From Candidozyma auris (taxonomy: Eukaryota > Ascomycota > Pichiomycetes > Serinales > Metschnikowiaceae): a stretch of DNA of 64,000 nt. The notes under the pieces are model-generated. The model saw nothing but the letters and a program-made list of their open reading frames with translations. It was not told the origin of the DNA and searched no databases. Within the stretch, counting starts at the first letter, position 1; every line of letters starts with the position of its first letter. The DNA is taken from contig NC_072813.1 of NCBI RefSeq assembly GCF_003013715.1, positions 1,674,001-1,738,000 of the forward strand. Reading direction: 5' to 3'. Positions 50,612 through 60,703 of the stretch are shown piece by piece. The position numbers were made by a program, and so were the translations under genes.

Positions 50612-50758
50612 GACGAGGTTCAGGTATTTTTGCAAAAAAAGGTACAGGTTCTGAAGAAAGGCCAAAACGCCTTAAATTAAGACTGTCATATTCTAAAATT
50701 AAAATTTTCTACAGTTCGAATTTCCTGTGTTGGCATGTTACGCAGTTCCTCGAGAAGA

Positions 50759-50765
50759 TGAGTCA
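50759..50765. promoter_or_regulatory. Gcn4-type site TGAGTCA
   Basis: In the context ATGAGTCAC, 419 bp upstream of the homocitrate synthase ATG. Confidence 0.4.
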
Positions 50766-51371
50766 CTGAGCGATAGCCCAGGTAACCAGGTTCCGCGCGC
50801 CCGCTTTCTTGCGAGTAAAACGGTAAGCACACGACTCACTGATGCTGCACTTTTCTGGTGGCAGACAAAAGCGCAAGACTAAGAAAATTCAACAAGTTTC
50901 AAGATGTATTCTAAGTTTAGAAGTTGATTTTGGGTGCCTAGGTGAACTATTTTGCCTCTATATGGGGGGATCTTGCGTTTTGCTGCTGTCAACTTCTGCT
51001 CACGTGACTTGCGCTGACTACCAGCAAGCAATTATTGGTTCTAAGCGCCCTTCGCATCGGCCCGCTAATATGGGCCGCTCCGGTGACTCAGAAGATCAAA
51101 GTAGCCGTACCGATGCTACACTACAAAGGAGGACTAGCCAAAAATGAAAACAACTGCCATACTTGGCTTACGTAATGTACATATATATGTTGCAACAGTA
51201 TTCTGAAGCATAGTCCCAATTGATGATGATTCATCAAAATTCCGCCACCTTAATTTATGAGTACCAATTCGTCTCACGATATCGTTTACACAAGCTGCGA
51301 AGAGTCCCTGGCGGGCCGAGATATCGGTCTTGTAGTAGCGAAACCCATGAAGATAGTAAAATGTAGTGAAC

Positions 51372-52460
51372 TCACTTCACTTCTTTGACCACCATCTTCA
51401 CAAATCGGTAAATCTCCAGCTTCAATCTGAGAAGCTCGATGTTTTTGATGGCCAACTTGCCATTCAAACGCTTCACCACCGTCTTCACTATAGTATTGAT
51501 CTCGGCATTAGCCAATCCAGTGACGCCGCTCCAATCTTTACTGATGCGCTCTCTCGCCAATGTGAGTTTAAAACATCCAACAATTAGTTTCTTCAAATTG
51601 AAACCCATCTCGGTATAGTTGAGAAAGTTGTTTGACTGATTCAAATAGCGCAAAAGGTAAATAATGTCCATATAGCGAAACAAGTAAATGATACCTTTCA
51701 TAAAAAGAGGCAAAGTCAACTGCAAGCGGCTTGTCAAGATCAAGAGGAATTGGTCCAACGGCATCTCCTCCGGGTCAATAGTACGAGCAGACTCTGGAGG
51801 AAACGAGTTGTGAATTTTCATCGCAACGTACTTCACAGCAATCTTCATAAGCTGAGAACGTTCTAGTTTGAACTGAGCGTCAGAAATCGTAGAGGTTGCT
51901 TGAGTGGCTTCTGTCGCAGATGGGAGTTCCTCTGCTTGAGGAGCAAGTTCGGTTTCCACAGATCGAAGAGGTTCATCGCGTGACTTTTCTATGGATTCCA
52001 TAGACTGATTCTCCTCCTTGAGAGACCGCTTCACCTGCTCAGCAGCAGCCAGTGCTGGGGGCAGTTTCACTGCAGGTCTAGAAAACACCAGAGAAGCGCC
52101 CTTCGACGAATGCGAGCTCTCGGCATCCGATTCCTCTTCTTCGTTGTCGGAGACCAATGAGGGCACATCAATAAAGTCCATGAGACGAATTTCTTGCTCC
52201 TGCTTCTCGTTGGATTCGTCGTGCTTCTGCTCCACAACGGACGTGGTAGCAGAAGGAGCAGGAGTGGGCAAATGGTGAAATTGGGGTCTGTTTGAAGCTT
52301 TTAAAAACGCTTCTGTGAAAGAGCCTGAGGCAATGCCGTTGGCAGCGCCTTCAGAGGCGTCAAAGGGCCCATGGCCCAGGCCGGATTTCCGGTGCAATCG
52401 AGGATGATGAGGCGGCACTTTCGAAAATGTATTGTCCGAGATGGTGACCATAGGGAACAT
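51372..52460 (-). CDS. Probable PCL-type cyclin
   Basis: The 362-residue product starts at ATG 52460. The first 190 residues are low-complexity, rich in Ser, Glu and Ala. The C-terminal 165 residues look like a PCL/PHO80-type cyclin box: PLDQFLLILTSRLQLTLPLFMKGIIYLFRY for helices one and two, then NYTEMGFNLKKLIVGCFKLTLARERISKDWSGVTGL and the EINTIVKTVVKRLNGKL helix, parallel to the Pcl pattern WSxxxGxxxxExNxxE. The usual Glu after the Asn in helix five is not obvious. Such cyclins activate the Pho85 kinase. The long upstream region suits a regulated gene. I am not certain of the family, and the CDK partner is unknown. Confidence 0.5.
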   Translation of the reverse strand: MFPMVTISDNTFSKVPPHHPRLHRKSGLGHGPFDASEGAANGIASGSFTEAFLKASNRPQFHHLPTPAPSATTSVVEQKHDESNEKQEQEIRLMDFIDVPSLVSDNEEEESDAESSHSSKGASLVFSRPAVKLPPALAAAEQVKRSLKEENQSMESIEKSRDEPLRSVETELAPQAEELPSATEATQATSTISDAQFKLERSQLMKIAVKYVAMKIHNSFPPESARTIDPEEMPLDQFLLILTSRLQLTLPLFMKGIIYLFRYMDIIYLLRYLNQSNNFLNYTEMGFNLKKLIVGCFKLTLARERISKDWSGVTGLANAEINTIVKTVVKRLNGKLAIKNIELLRLKLEIYRFVKMVVKEVK

Positions 52461-54530
52461 TTACGAAAGCAAGCAAAATGAGCGGTTTATAGGTGTGGCA
52501 CAGATTCGTTCAATGAATATAGGCCACAGTGGATTGTTTGAAACGTAACAAATGAGTAATGAGAGAAAAATCAAACGATTAGCCGTAAGTCAGTAAACAC
52601 AGGTATGAGGTTGAAACACACGCGGAGCAAGTCTTAACAAACAATGGATGAAACTATCTTGCTTTTGTTGAAAAACGTTAGACTGGGGAGCTGGGCTGCT
52701 AGTCTAATAATGCATAGTGGATAATCGAAGGTGTGATTTGGAGTTGGGAAAGATTAAAGATGTTCAAGTATTCGTCTGAAACTGTGAGTTGGTTGGCTAA
52801 CGCAATGAGTGGGTTTCTGAAGATGACCGGCTATCTTAGAGGTTACTCTTCAGATGAGTTTTTAGGGGAGAAGGTTGGCTAGGTAGAATCGCGCTCTCGG
52901 ATGAGTCAGTGGGATGCTGCTCACGTGATGCAGCCGCCACATTGCACGGAACACAAGGTAGCTTAAGAAATTGGAAGTTGTATTTGAGGGTTTCATGATT
53001 CTCTTGTTTAGGCTCCCAAGGGGCATTTTTATTGAGCTCTTCTTCTCTGGAGCTTCTGTGCTCGTTGGTGTTTAAAGCATCCCGTGGTTCGGATTGACTC
53101 ACATCGCACACCTAATCCGGTCTTTTCCGGAGTGGGTGCAAAAAAGTGTCACATCTGAAAGTCAGAATTCAAAGGTTTAGCTGTAAGGAATTTGCGATCT
53201 GTAACAACGTAATGAAGTCACTTCTGTGAAAGGGTGATTTTGTGCCGTTTATACTCTTACGAGATTGGGAACATCATAGGATTTGGAAGAGCAAATGGAG
53301 TGGTCTGGAAAATGTGTAGTTTCCAGTCAAGTTCATTGGCCATTTTCAGAAATTATACACAATCAGGGGATCGCCTGAGTCTCGTTCTAATCAACGCTCA
53401 ACGGCGATGTTTCGGTGTTACACGTGTTACTATGGGATTCACTTATCGCTGCAAAAGTCTTAATTTGGCACACAAGTCGTATAATGATTCAGCAGAGACA
53501 CCGTTTGTAGATGTAATTAGGTAAACATGAATTTCTTAAGCTATGGTTTCGCATATGATGGAATTTTTGGTACTCCAAAATTCATGTCAGAATAACTTTT
53601 GTTCGAGAGTAATGCCACTCGTTCATTGAGCGAAGCGTCACTGCTTCTTCATGTTCGTCAGCAATCTTCATTTGCATCGTTGCCGTTTGTACTCTTCAAT
53701 GTCCGTTTACACCCTGACTCGGATGATCTGAAACACTTACGAGAGTGAGTAGAGAGTAGCCGAATTAGTGATTGTATTTGGCAATCGATGATTAATTTTC
53801 TACAGCTGCGCAAATACTATACTTATTTTAGAGAAACTCACAACCAAAATTGGAAGATATGCTTTATATTAATGAAAGCTAAACTTTTTCCGCTACTAAT
53901 CTAGAAACACACATGCTCATCAAGAGTACTCAGTAGTAAGCTGAGGGAAAGAAATATCAGAACTATGAAGCCTAAATAGCATACAAGTCTTAATTCATTA
54001 GGTAGAACAGCTTATAACAATTCTTGTTCGAAGGCTCTATGCAATAATGAATCACTTGTTAAGTGCCCTTGTCCGCTGGCGGTAGCTGAGCATTGTTCGT
54101 ACCTCGGTGATCTAGCCAAAATGCCCTTACGTACTTCATCTGTTTTTGCAATTAAAATATTGACATATTCAGATAGAGAGTGATAGAAACGAAGAAAACC
54201 TCAAAAAATCCTAACTCAGAACTCTATGTAAAATTTCACTTTACATAAATTATCTTCTTTGCCTAAAGTATCCTTTTTTTCTTGGGGAGAGGGTGGGCTA
54301 TTGCGGGCCCAAAGTGAGGCACAACTCAAAGTAAGCAGCTTCTCTTAAAAATCATCTTGTAAACGAAAATACGATATTTACAGATACATACAAGCTTTCA
54401 ACCTTCCTTCTACCCTCCAATTTGTTGACATTTCTTTTTCTATTTCATTTTTTTGTCTGGTTTTGTTGTGGGTCACCTCACATCGATCTCAGATGCTATC
54501 GCGAAATCAACCACTATCTTCCTTACTTCC
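52461..54530. other. 2-kb intergenic region between divergent PCL-like gene and MET7
   Basis: No gene found; short frames at 52836-53111 and 53234-53524 are not protein-like. TGAGTCA is at about 52899. It is AT-rich, especially 53700-54250, and the last 100 bp is a T/C-rich leader for MET7. Confidence 0.45.
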
Positions 54531-56099
54531 ATGGCCGAGCCGATGCGATTGCCCTCCATGTCCAACGTCAACCGATCATATAAAGACGCAATTGCCGCCT
54601 TGAACAGCCTCCAGTCGAATTATGCCTCGATCGAGGCGCTCAAGCTGCAAAAAGACTTTCTGCCGAAACAAAGATCGGAGCTCTCCATCGCCGAGGTATA
54701 TGAGTTTATCAGGCGTTTGGGATATAAGCCAAAGGAATTTGATAGGTTGAATGTCGTTCACGTTACAGGCACAAAGGGGAAAGGCTCGACTTGTGCGTTT
54801 GTGGATTCGGTGCTTCGACAGTACCGAGGTAGCGGCATAGGCAAAGTGGGGCTCTTCACCAGTCCTCACCTCAAGTCTGTCAGAGAGCGGATCAGAATAG
54901 ACGGCCAGCCAATTACGGAGCAGAAATTCACGAAATACTTCTACGAAGTGTGGGATAAGCTTTCGCTGACGACGTCGCTGCCTGAAGAGTTCCCTTCGTT
55001 GCAACCTTGTGATGTCGTGAAACCAATGTATTTCAAGTACCTCACGGTGCTCTCATTCCACGTTTTCATGTCTGAGGGGGTGGACACTGCTATTTATGAG
55101 GTGGGCGTAGGAGGGAAGTACGATTCTACCAATATCGTCCAGCACCCCACTGTTGCAGGTGTAAGTTCCTTGGGAATTGACCATACGTTTATGTTGGGCA
55201 ACACTATCGACTCAATTGCATGGAATAAGGCGGGTATTTTTAAGCTGGGCTGTCCTGCTGTTGTGTCAGAGCAGTCGGAGTTCCCTGAGCTGATTGAAAT
55301 CGTGAAGAAGGTTGCCGACGAAGTGGGGGTGTCCCTGTTTGAAGTAGTGGGTTCCTCGATAATTCCTCCTGACGTGAAATTGGGTCTTGCAGGCTCCTTT
55401 CAGCGTCAGAATGCTGCTTTGGCCGTGAAGTTAGCAGACATTCATCTTCGAAAACTTGGTGTCCCAGACTCTGATTTGCCCACATGGAACGACGGCACGC
55501 CCACTTTGCCTGAAAAATTCATTGTGGGTCTTGCGAACACGAAATGGGACGGAAGGTGTCAGAGACTAACCGGCCAAGAAGGCTTTGAAAATGTCACTTG
55601 GTACATTGACGGTGCTCATACACTAGAGTCTATACGAGTCGCATCTGAGTGGTTTAGCTCGAGTGTGGTCAAACAGAGACAACGCCCAGGTGCTCCTAAT
55701 ATCCTTTTATTTAATCAGCAAGCTAGAGAGAACGCTCTGGATTTATTGCAGAAACTTCATGACACTGTTTCAGCAGCGGGTGTCAAATTTGACCATGTCA
55801 TCTTCACCACCAACATCACCTGGTCCGATGGAAGCTATAACAGCGACTTGGTCTCGCTTAATAATTCTAAAGAACAAGTTGATAAGCTCGTTATCCAGAA
55901 GGAGTTGGCTGAGAAATGGAGCTCTTTGGATCAGGCTAAGGGACAAACATCACGAAAGCATATTTTCCCTGATATCGAAACAAGTCTCAACTTCATCAAG
56001 AGTTTGACTAACGATGACCATCATGTTGACACATTTGTTTGTGGATCGTTGCATTTAGTTGGAGGGTTCCTTGCGGTGCTAGAAGGAGAAAGAGACTAA
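54531..56099 (+). CDS. MET7: Folylpolyglutamate synthase
   Basis: Met7 adds glutamates to folates in cytosol and mitochondria and is needed for methionine synthesis and mitochondrial DNA maintenance. The frame starts upstream at a TTG; the first ATG is 54531, giving 522 residues, with further Met at residues 5 and 10. Conserved landmarks are YKDAIAALNSLQSNYA, the ATP site VVHVTGTKGKGSTCAF, FTSPHLKSVRERIRI, VGVGGKYDSTNI, LGIDHTFMLGNTIDSIAWNKAGIFK, and WYIDGAHTLESI. Several CTG codons fall at positions where I recall Ser in S. cerevisiae Met7 (KLS-CTG-TTS-CTG; IFK-CTG-G), supporting CUG-to-Ser decoding. The N-terminus before residue 10 may act in mitochondrial targeting. Confidence 0.95.
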   Translation: MAEPMRLPSMSNVNRSYKDAIAALNSLQSNYASIEALKLQKDFLPKQRSELSIAEVYEFIRRLGYKPKEFDRLNVVHVTGTKGKGSTCAFVDSVLRQYRGSGIGKVGLFTSPHLKSVRERIRIDGQPITEQKFTKYFYEVWDKLSLTTSLPEEFPSLQPCDVVKPMYFKYLTVLSFHVFMSEGVDTAIYEVGVGGKYDSTNIVQHPTVAGVSSLGIDHTFMLGNTIDSIAWNKAGIFKLGCPAVVSEQSEFPELIEIVKKVADEVGVSLFEVVGSSIIPPDVKLGLAGSFQRQNAALAVKLADIHLRKLGVPDSDLPTWNDGTPTLPEKFIVGLANTKWDGRCQRLTGQEGFENVTWYIDGAHTLESIRVASEWFSSSVVKQRQRPGAPNILLFNQQARENALDLLQKLHDTVSAAGVKFDHVIFTTNITWSDGSYNSDLVSLNNSKEQVDKLVIQKELAEKWSSLDQAKGQTSRKHIFPDIETSLNFIKSLTNDDHHVDTFVCGSLHLVGGFLAVLEGERD

Positions 56100-56239
56100 A
56101 ATGTGTTATGTAGGCGAGACAATTTGAATAATACTGTAATTTGTAATTTCTTTATCCTGTTAGTATATGATAGCTATAAGTACAGAGAAAAGAATGTAGC
56201 AACCCATCCATGATTCTTTCGTTTTATATTCGTAGACAA

Positions 56240-57454
56240 TTAGTTTCCAGAGTTGTTGTTCACAATCCTGTCCTTTGCATCCCTCACAATCTCATTGATG
56301 TTATCTAACGAGTGTCTCCACTCAAGCAATGCCTTCTTCACGGTGTCCAAATCCTTTGCAAGCTGTTCCTTGTTGCCTGCCAACACGATTCTATTAGCTC
56401 TCACCAAGTTGAACGTCTGCTCAACCTGGTTCATTTTACCTTCGATTACGCCCGCCTTGATCGAGTCGATTAACAATTTCTCGAACTCCTCTTGAGATGA
56501 TGCCAATTCACTTGGGATGTCGGTGTACTTGAAGGTGTTCTTGCCAGAATTATCACTCTCAACGAAGAACCTCGTTAAAGCCAACACCTTCGACTTGTTT
56601 ATGACGTTTTTGGAGACAGACTGAGGGACAGAGGTGATAAACTCTCCCTTGGTGTACTTATCAAACACACTCACGAGTTCATCAGAAGCATTTTGTTGCA
56701 TGGCCTGAGCAACGTTGTTGTTGACCAAGAAAGTGACATCCACCTCTGGAGACGCCAAAGCAAACCCAATCATTGTTTGCAATTCCTGTAAGGTAAGGGA
56801 AAACTGCGAGGTAAATTGTTTTATCAAGTGCAAGGACTTTAATGTGTACTGCTTGTCTAAAGCGATGAATTGCCAGAAGAGACCCTTAATCTGATCCTCC
56901 GAGGCACCCGCAGCGACTAACCACTGCACTATGTGGCTCCCGATGGCGGACTGTATCAATGCAAAGTCGATGTCTGTGTCGGTGACGATCTTCAAGATCA
57001 ACTCAATAAAAAACACTCTAGTAGGGGAAGAGGCAGGCAAAAAGTTGAAAAAGGTGTTCAACACCGACAACACCGTGGTGGGTTTGAGCGACCTCCTGTC
57101 TCTTAAAGAAGGCATTTGCTTGGGCGTGGAGGCGATCAAAAGGTTGATCAATGCACCATCTTTCTGTAAAAGCGTCTCGAACGACTTCTGCTCCAACTCG
57201 GATCTGAGGTACGCGAGCAAATAAAAAATAGGCTCGAACTCTCTGTCAGACAATTTCGTTAACAACTCAGGCGTTGCCACGCTGGAGATCTGCTTGGCCA
57301 ATTCGACCTTGTTGGCGATTTGACCGGTCTTCTCATCAAAGTAGGGTTTGATGGAGTCAGAGAAGTCGGTATTCTGTTGCACCGTGTTCACAATCAGCGA
57401 GAACTCCTCAACAGAGTCTTTGATCTCGTTCTCGACGACAATAACCGAGGCCAT
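56240..57454 (-). CDS. Translation initiation factor eIF3 subunit m
   Basis: eIF3m is a PCI-domain subunit of eIF3, present in most eukaryotes and Candida but missing from S. cerevisiae. The 404-residue product starts at ATG 57454 (MASVIVVENEIKDSVEEF). The HEAT-like helical part occupies residues about 30-230. The PCI domain runs from about 190 to 365, with FIALDKQYTLKSLHLIKQFTSQFSLTLQEL and the winged-helix end SKVLALTRFFVESDN through LLIDSIKAGVIEGKMNQVEQTFNLVRANRIVL (read in parts). A C-terminal coil with EWRHSLDNINEIVRD is characteristic of eIF3m. It converges on MET7, with 140 bp between the two stops. Confidence 0.9.
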   Translation of the reverse strand: MASVIVVENEIKDSVEEFSLIVNTVQQNTDFSDSIKPYFDEKTGQIANKVELAKQISSVATPELLTKLSDREFEPIFYLLAYLRSELEQKSFETLLQKDGALINLLIASTPKQMPSLRDRRSLKPTTVLSVLNTFFNFLPASSPTRVFFIELILKIVTDTDIDFALIQSAIGSHIVQWLVAAGASEDQIKGLFWQFIALDKQYTLKSLHLIKQFTSQFSLTLQELQTMIGFALASPEVDVTFLVNNNVAQAMQQNASDELVSVFDKYTKGEFITSVPQSVSKNVINKSKVLALTRFFVESDNSGKNTFKYTDIPSELASSQEEFEKLLIDSIKAGVIEGKMNQVEQTFNLVRANRIVLAGNKEQLAKDLDTVKKALLEWRHSLDNINEIVRDAKDRIVNNNSGN

Positions 57455-57949
57455 GAGGGGTGTGGAGGTATTGACGTGGCTAGGGTTCTGATCGAATCTT
57501 AACTATATGTAATGGCTTTTTTTTCAACACTTTTTTTCTGTGTGTAGTCGTGCGCTCACCGCCAGAGATGGACCATCAGAGTAGACAGAGAAAGGTATCA
57601 CTCTGTCTTCGGGTCTGCTTTCTGTATGTATGTAGAGGTATTTATGGATTGTAACTTTACTGGAATGGTTCTATCATTCTTGCGAAATTGATGTGTCTGT
57701 GAATTCGTCGGCGTTTATTGGTTTTGATGGGTTTTGCAGCCGTGCGAGGCCGATACTAAGGACTTCTTCAAGGTACTTGAAAAAAGAAAAATGAATTTAA
57801 TACAAATAAAATCTATTCAGTTTTGGGGAGAGAATGGAGGTCTTGGTTTCATTTGTCAAGATATTGACTAATCAAGGCAATGCTAAAAAACGAAAGAGGC
57901 TCAGTGGTAGCGGTGTAACAGAGCAGAATAGCTTGCACTGAGATTATTC
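57455..57949. other. eIF3m promoter / kinase 3' region
   Basis: The gap of 495 bp holds a two-mismatch variant of the recurrent element (CGGCTGCAAAA, reverse) near 57732-57742. No gene seen. Confidence 0.35.
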
Positions 57950-60703
57950 TTACTCATCTTCCTCTTCCTCCTCGGTGATGATCGCTTGCCTCTCATAAAT
58001 TCTCGAGGGAGTTGCACTATCATGCCTCCAGCGAGAGTCACTCATATCTCCATTCATAGTCCACTTCTGATTTCCTGAATCATTTTTCTTCGGGTCAAAG
58101 ACGTTTTTGACCGGCTTCACAACCCCACTCATTGTATTAAATTTCTTGAAAATTGGCGGTGACGGCGACCGGTTCATACCATTGCCGGGAATGGGCTGCA
58201 CAGGCGTAGGGGTTTGGACATTGGGTGAAGGTGCAGCCTTTCCATAGTTAGGTTGTCTTGGTCCTCTGAGTGAGGGATGGGTGCCATTGCGAGGAAATCC
58301 AATCTTTTGCCGAGGTGAAACAGGTCGCTGATCAGCATTGGCTCCATAATCATGAATTTTTGACCTGGACTCGCTATCCTCTGATGAGTTGCTGGAAACT
58401 TGTGAAAGCGAATGTTTTTTGTTTCGAGACTGTTGGCCCGTTGCCTGTGTACTCGTGGTGAGTATCAGGGTATCGGATGCCATCCTACTTGTAGATGGTC
58501 GTTTCTTCCTCAGCGCATTAGAATTTGACTGAGCCATGCTCGTGGATGAGTGCTTATTATGCAACAAGTCTTGCTGGGATATATTAATTGACAGCTCATA
58601 TATGGCGTCATCATCATAGAAATCTTCATCCATGTCTGTTCCGTCGAGCATTTCTAACTCAGACTCAGACATTGGGTACGTTTGACTTAGTTGTGAGAAC
58701 TGACTAATTTGAGACACCACAGATTCGGGTCGTTGTCTTCTTCCCGAACTCAAAAGACTCTCATGAACAATCGAGTTATTAGTCCTATCCAAGTGATCGC
58801 TCATGTGGGAAGAGCCGGTGTTATTAGTGTTAGCAGTCTGATTCGATGATTCACGATGATGGCCCAATTCCTTGGCATCCCTGATTTCGGGAGGGTTTGG
58901 GAGTTCTTCTGGACCAGAAATTCTCACCCCACCATTGACTACCAGTGGAGCAGGGTTGTTTTCAACACTCCTAAGAGGACTTGCAGACTTCTTGGACGCT
59001 GCCAGAATTCTTTCAGCTGCGTTATCCTGCTTACTGCCCAAATGGATTTCAGAAACCCCGTTTTCACCATCACTATATTCGTTACGACTTGTGGCTTCGT
59101 CAACTTTACCTTGGTCTTTTCTGGCTTTCTTCCAAAATTGTAGCTTACCAAGAATCTTCTTTCCTTTACCAGTCTGTTGATCGATTGTGGGCTGATAGCT
59201 GAAAGTCGACCTGTCATCGGGAATGAATGAGACTTGTCTCCCAAAATTAGTTGAGCTTTCTGAATTATGACTGAACTCTGCACCTGGCAGAACGGGTGTT
59301 TGAGGGGGCTGTGTGCCCAGAGAGTCCAGTTGTAAACCTGACAACCGCTTGTTAAAAGATGCTCTGGTGCTCAGTTTTCGGTATTCTTCAGCTGATTTCC
59401 GAGAAGTTGCAGGTTGGTTCTCTGAGGGCTGTTTGGAGGTTATACTCAACGAAGAAATGATCTTCTCGAGGGGCTGAGTACCAGAGTTCTGATCGGCAAG
59501 CGATAGGGCGCTCCGGACCCTTTTACGGGATCTCTTGATTTGCCTTTTAGCCTCGTAATATCTTCTTCTTTTGTGCTTGTACTTTTTCTTTTTGAATTCT
59601 CGAGTGAGTCCCAATTCGTAAAATGCAGTGAGTGTATTTGTGTGGCCTTGTATGACCAGTGCTTGTAGTGCGTCAGTGTCTATATTGAGCTTTTCGAGCT
59701 TTTTTAGTAGATCTCGCTCGATTCTTGTTTGAAAAGGTACCTTGTTCTCCTTATAATGCTGATTAATAGATATGATGGACTCCGTGTCGTTGATGGAGGA
59801 ATTCCTCCTTTCCAGATACTCGTTGGTGAGATCAATGAGAAACGGCGAATTGAGTATCTCCAGGATGTTCGGGCGTAGAGCAGGATCTTTCAGAAGCATT
59901 TTGCGTATAAGCTCGACAACCTCGGGATCAACATTATCTGTTCGTAGCACAGGGTCTTCGTGCATGATTTTGATCTTCATCTTCATGTCGTCATCGTCAT
60001 CAAACGGGAGGACACCATATACCATAGCGTACAATATCACACCCATTGACCATGTATCCACGGCAAAGCCGGAGTATTTTTCCGTCTTTAGCATCTCGGG
60101 AGCCATATACGCCGTTGTTCCACATACCGTAGACAAGAGCAGTCTCTTATACGGGTTGAATTCTCGAACAAAGCCAAAGTCCGTCAACTTGATAATCAGC
60201 CTCTTTTTATCCGCCAACAAGATGTTTTCAAGCTTGAGGTCTCTGTGAGACAAGTTGAGCGAATGCACATACTTGATGCCCTGAACGATCTGGTAGAACA
60301 ACAGCCTACAAACGCCTATGTCGAGGCGACGCTGTTCATAGATATAGTAAAAAAGCTCACCGCCTTCGCAGTACTCAAGAGCCATCCATATGTGCTGTTC
60401 AGTCTTGATCACCTCATACAACTTGACGATATTCTTGTGCTTCAACTGCTGATGGTAGTATATCTCTCTCACGATATTAGGGTCGTCAATGAGGCCGCAT
60501 TTGAGCACCACCTTCGCGTTCAACAAAACGTGCTGGGCCAAGTACACTTTGCCAAAAGCACCTTCGCCGATCTCCTCCACGATCTTGTAGTTCCCTATCT
60601 GCGACACCACTGGGGAGGTTATGGCGAGGTAGAACTCGTTGAATTGCGCAGCCAACTGGGCGGTGCTGTTGTTCTCATATGCACGTGAGGGAACTGTGGA
60701 CAT
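57950..60703 (-). CDS. Ser/Thr protein kinase, YPL150W-like
   Basis: The 917-residue product starts at ATG 60703. The kinase domain lies at about 38-295: glycine loop GEGAFG (46-51), Lys68, Glu80, catalytic loop HRDLKLEN (153-160), DFG (Asp175) and APE (201-203). All catalytic residues are present, so it should be active. Its start NYKIVEEIGEGAFGKVYLAQH and the DDDDD insert after GVLPF resemble S. cerevisiae YPL150W, a kinase of unknown role. The remaining 600 residues are long, low-complexity and Ser/Gln/Asn-rich, with a basic stretch near 375-395 (KKKKYKHKRRRYYEAKRQIKRS) and an acidic C-terminus ending EEEEEDE. It is divergent from SUV3. The function is unknown. Confidence 0.85.
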   Translation of the reverse strand: MSTVPSRAYENNSTAQLAAQFNEFYLAITSPVVSQIGNYKIVEEIGEGAFGKVYLAQHVLLNAKVVLKCGLIDDPNIVREIYYHQQLKHKNIVKLYEVIKTEQHIWMALEYCEGGELFYYIYEQRRLDIGVCRLLFYQIVQGIKYVHSLNLSHRDLKLENILLADKKRLIIKLTDFGFVREFNPYKRLLLSTVCGTTAYMAPEMLKTEKYSGFAVDTWSMGVILYAMVYGVLPFDDDDDMKMKIKIMHEDPVLRTDNVDPEVVELIRKMLLKDPALRPNILEILNSPFLIDLTNEYLERRNSSINDTESIISINQHYKENKVPFQTRIERDLLKKLEKLNIDTDALQALVIQGHTNTLTAFYELGLTREFKKKKYKHKRRRYYEAKRQIKRSRKRVRSALSLADQNSGTQPLEKIISSLSITSKQPSENQPATSRKSAEEYRKLSTRASFNKRLSGLQLDSLGTQPPQTPVLPGAEFSHNSESSTNFGRQVSFIPDDRSTFSYQPTIDQQTGKGKKILGKLQFWKKARKDQGKVDEATSRNEYSDGENGVSEIHLGSKQDNAAERILAASKKSASPLRSVENNPAPLVVNGGVRISGPEELPNPPEIRDAKELGHHRESSNQTANTNNTGSSHMSDHLDRTNNSIVHESLLSSGRRQRPESVVSQISQFSQLSQTYPMSESELEMLDGTDMDEDFYDDDAIYELSINISQQDLLHNKHSSTSMAQSNSNALRKKRPSTSRMASDTLILTTSTQATGQQSRNKKHSLSQVSSNSSEDSESRSKIHDYGANADQRPVSPRQKIGFPRNGTHPSLRGPRQPNYGKAAPSPNVQTPTPVQPIPGNGMNRSPSPPIFKKFNTMSGVVKPVKNVFDPKKNDSGNQKWTMNGDMSDSRWRHDSATPSRIYERQAIITEEEEEDE

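Larger units (their letters stand above)
50341..51371. other. 1-kb intergenic region upstream of homocitrate synthase
   Basis: Promoter sequence with three TGASTCA sites, a T-rich tract near 50455 and TATATAGAG near 50421. A weak recurrent-element variant (TGGCTGCAAC, reverse) is at about 50591. No gene seen. Confidence 0.45.

Noticed and set aside
52836..53111. 91-codon reverse frame
   Set aside because: Composition is not protein-like and no family is recognised, in an AT-rich promoter region.
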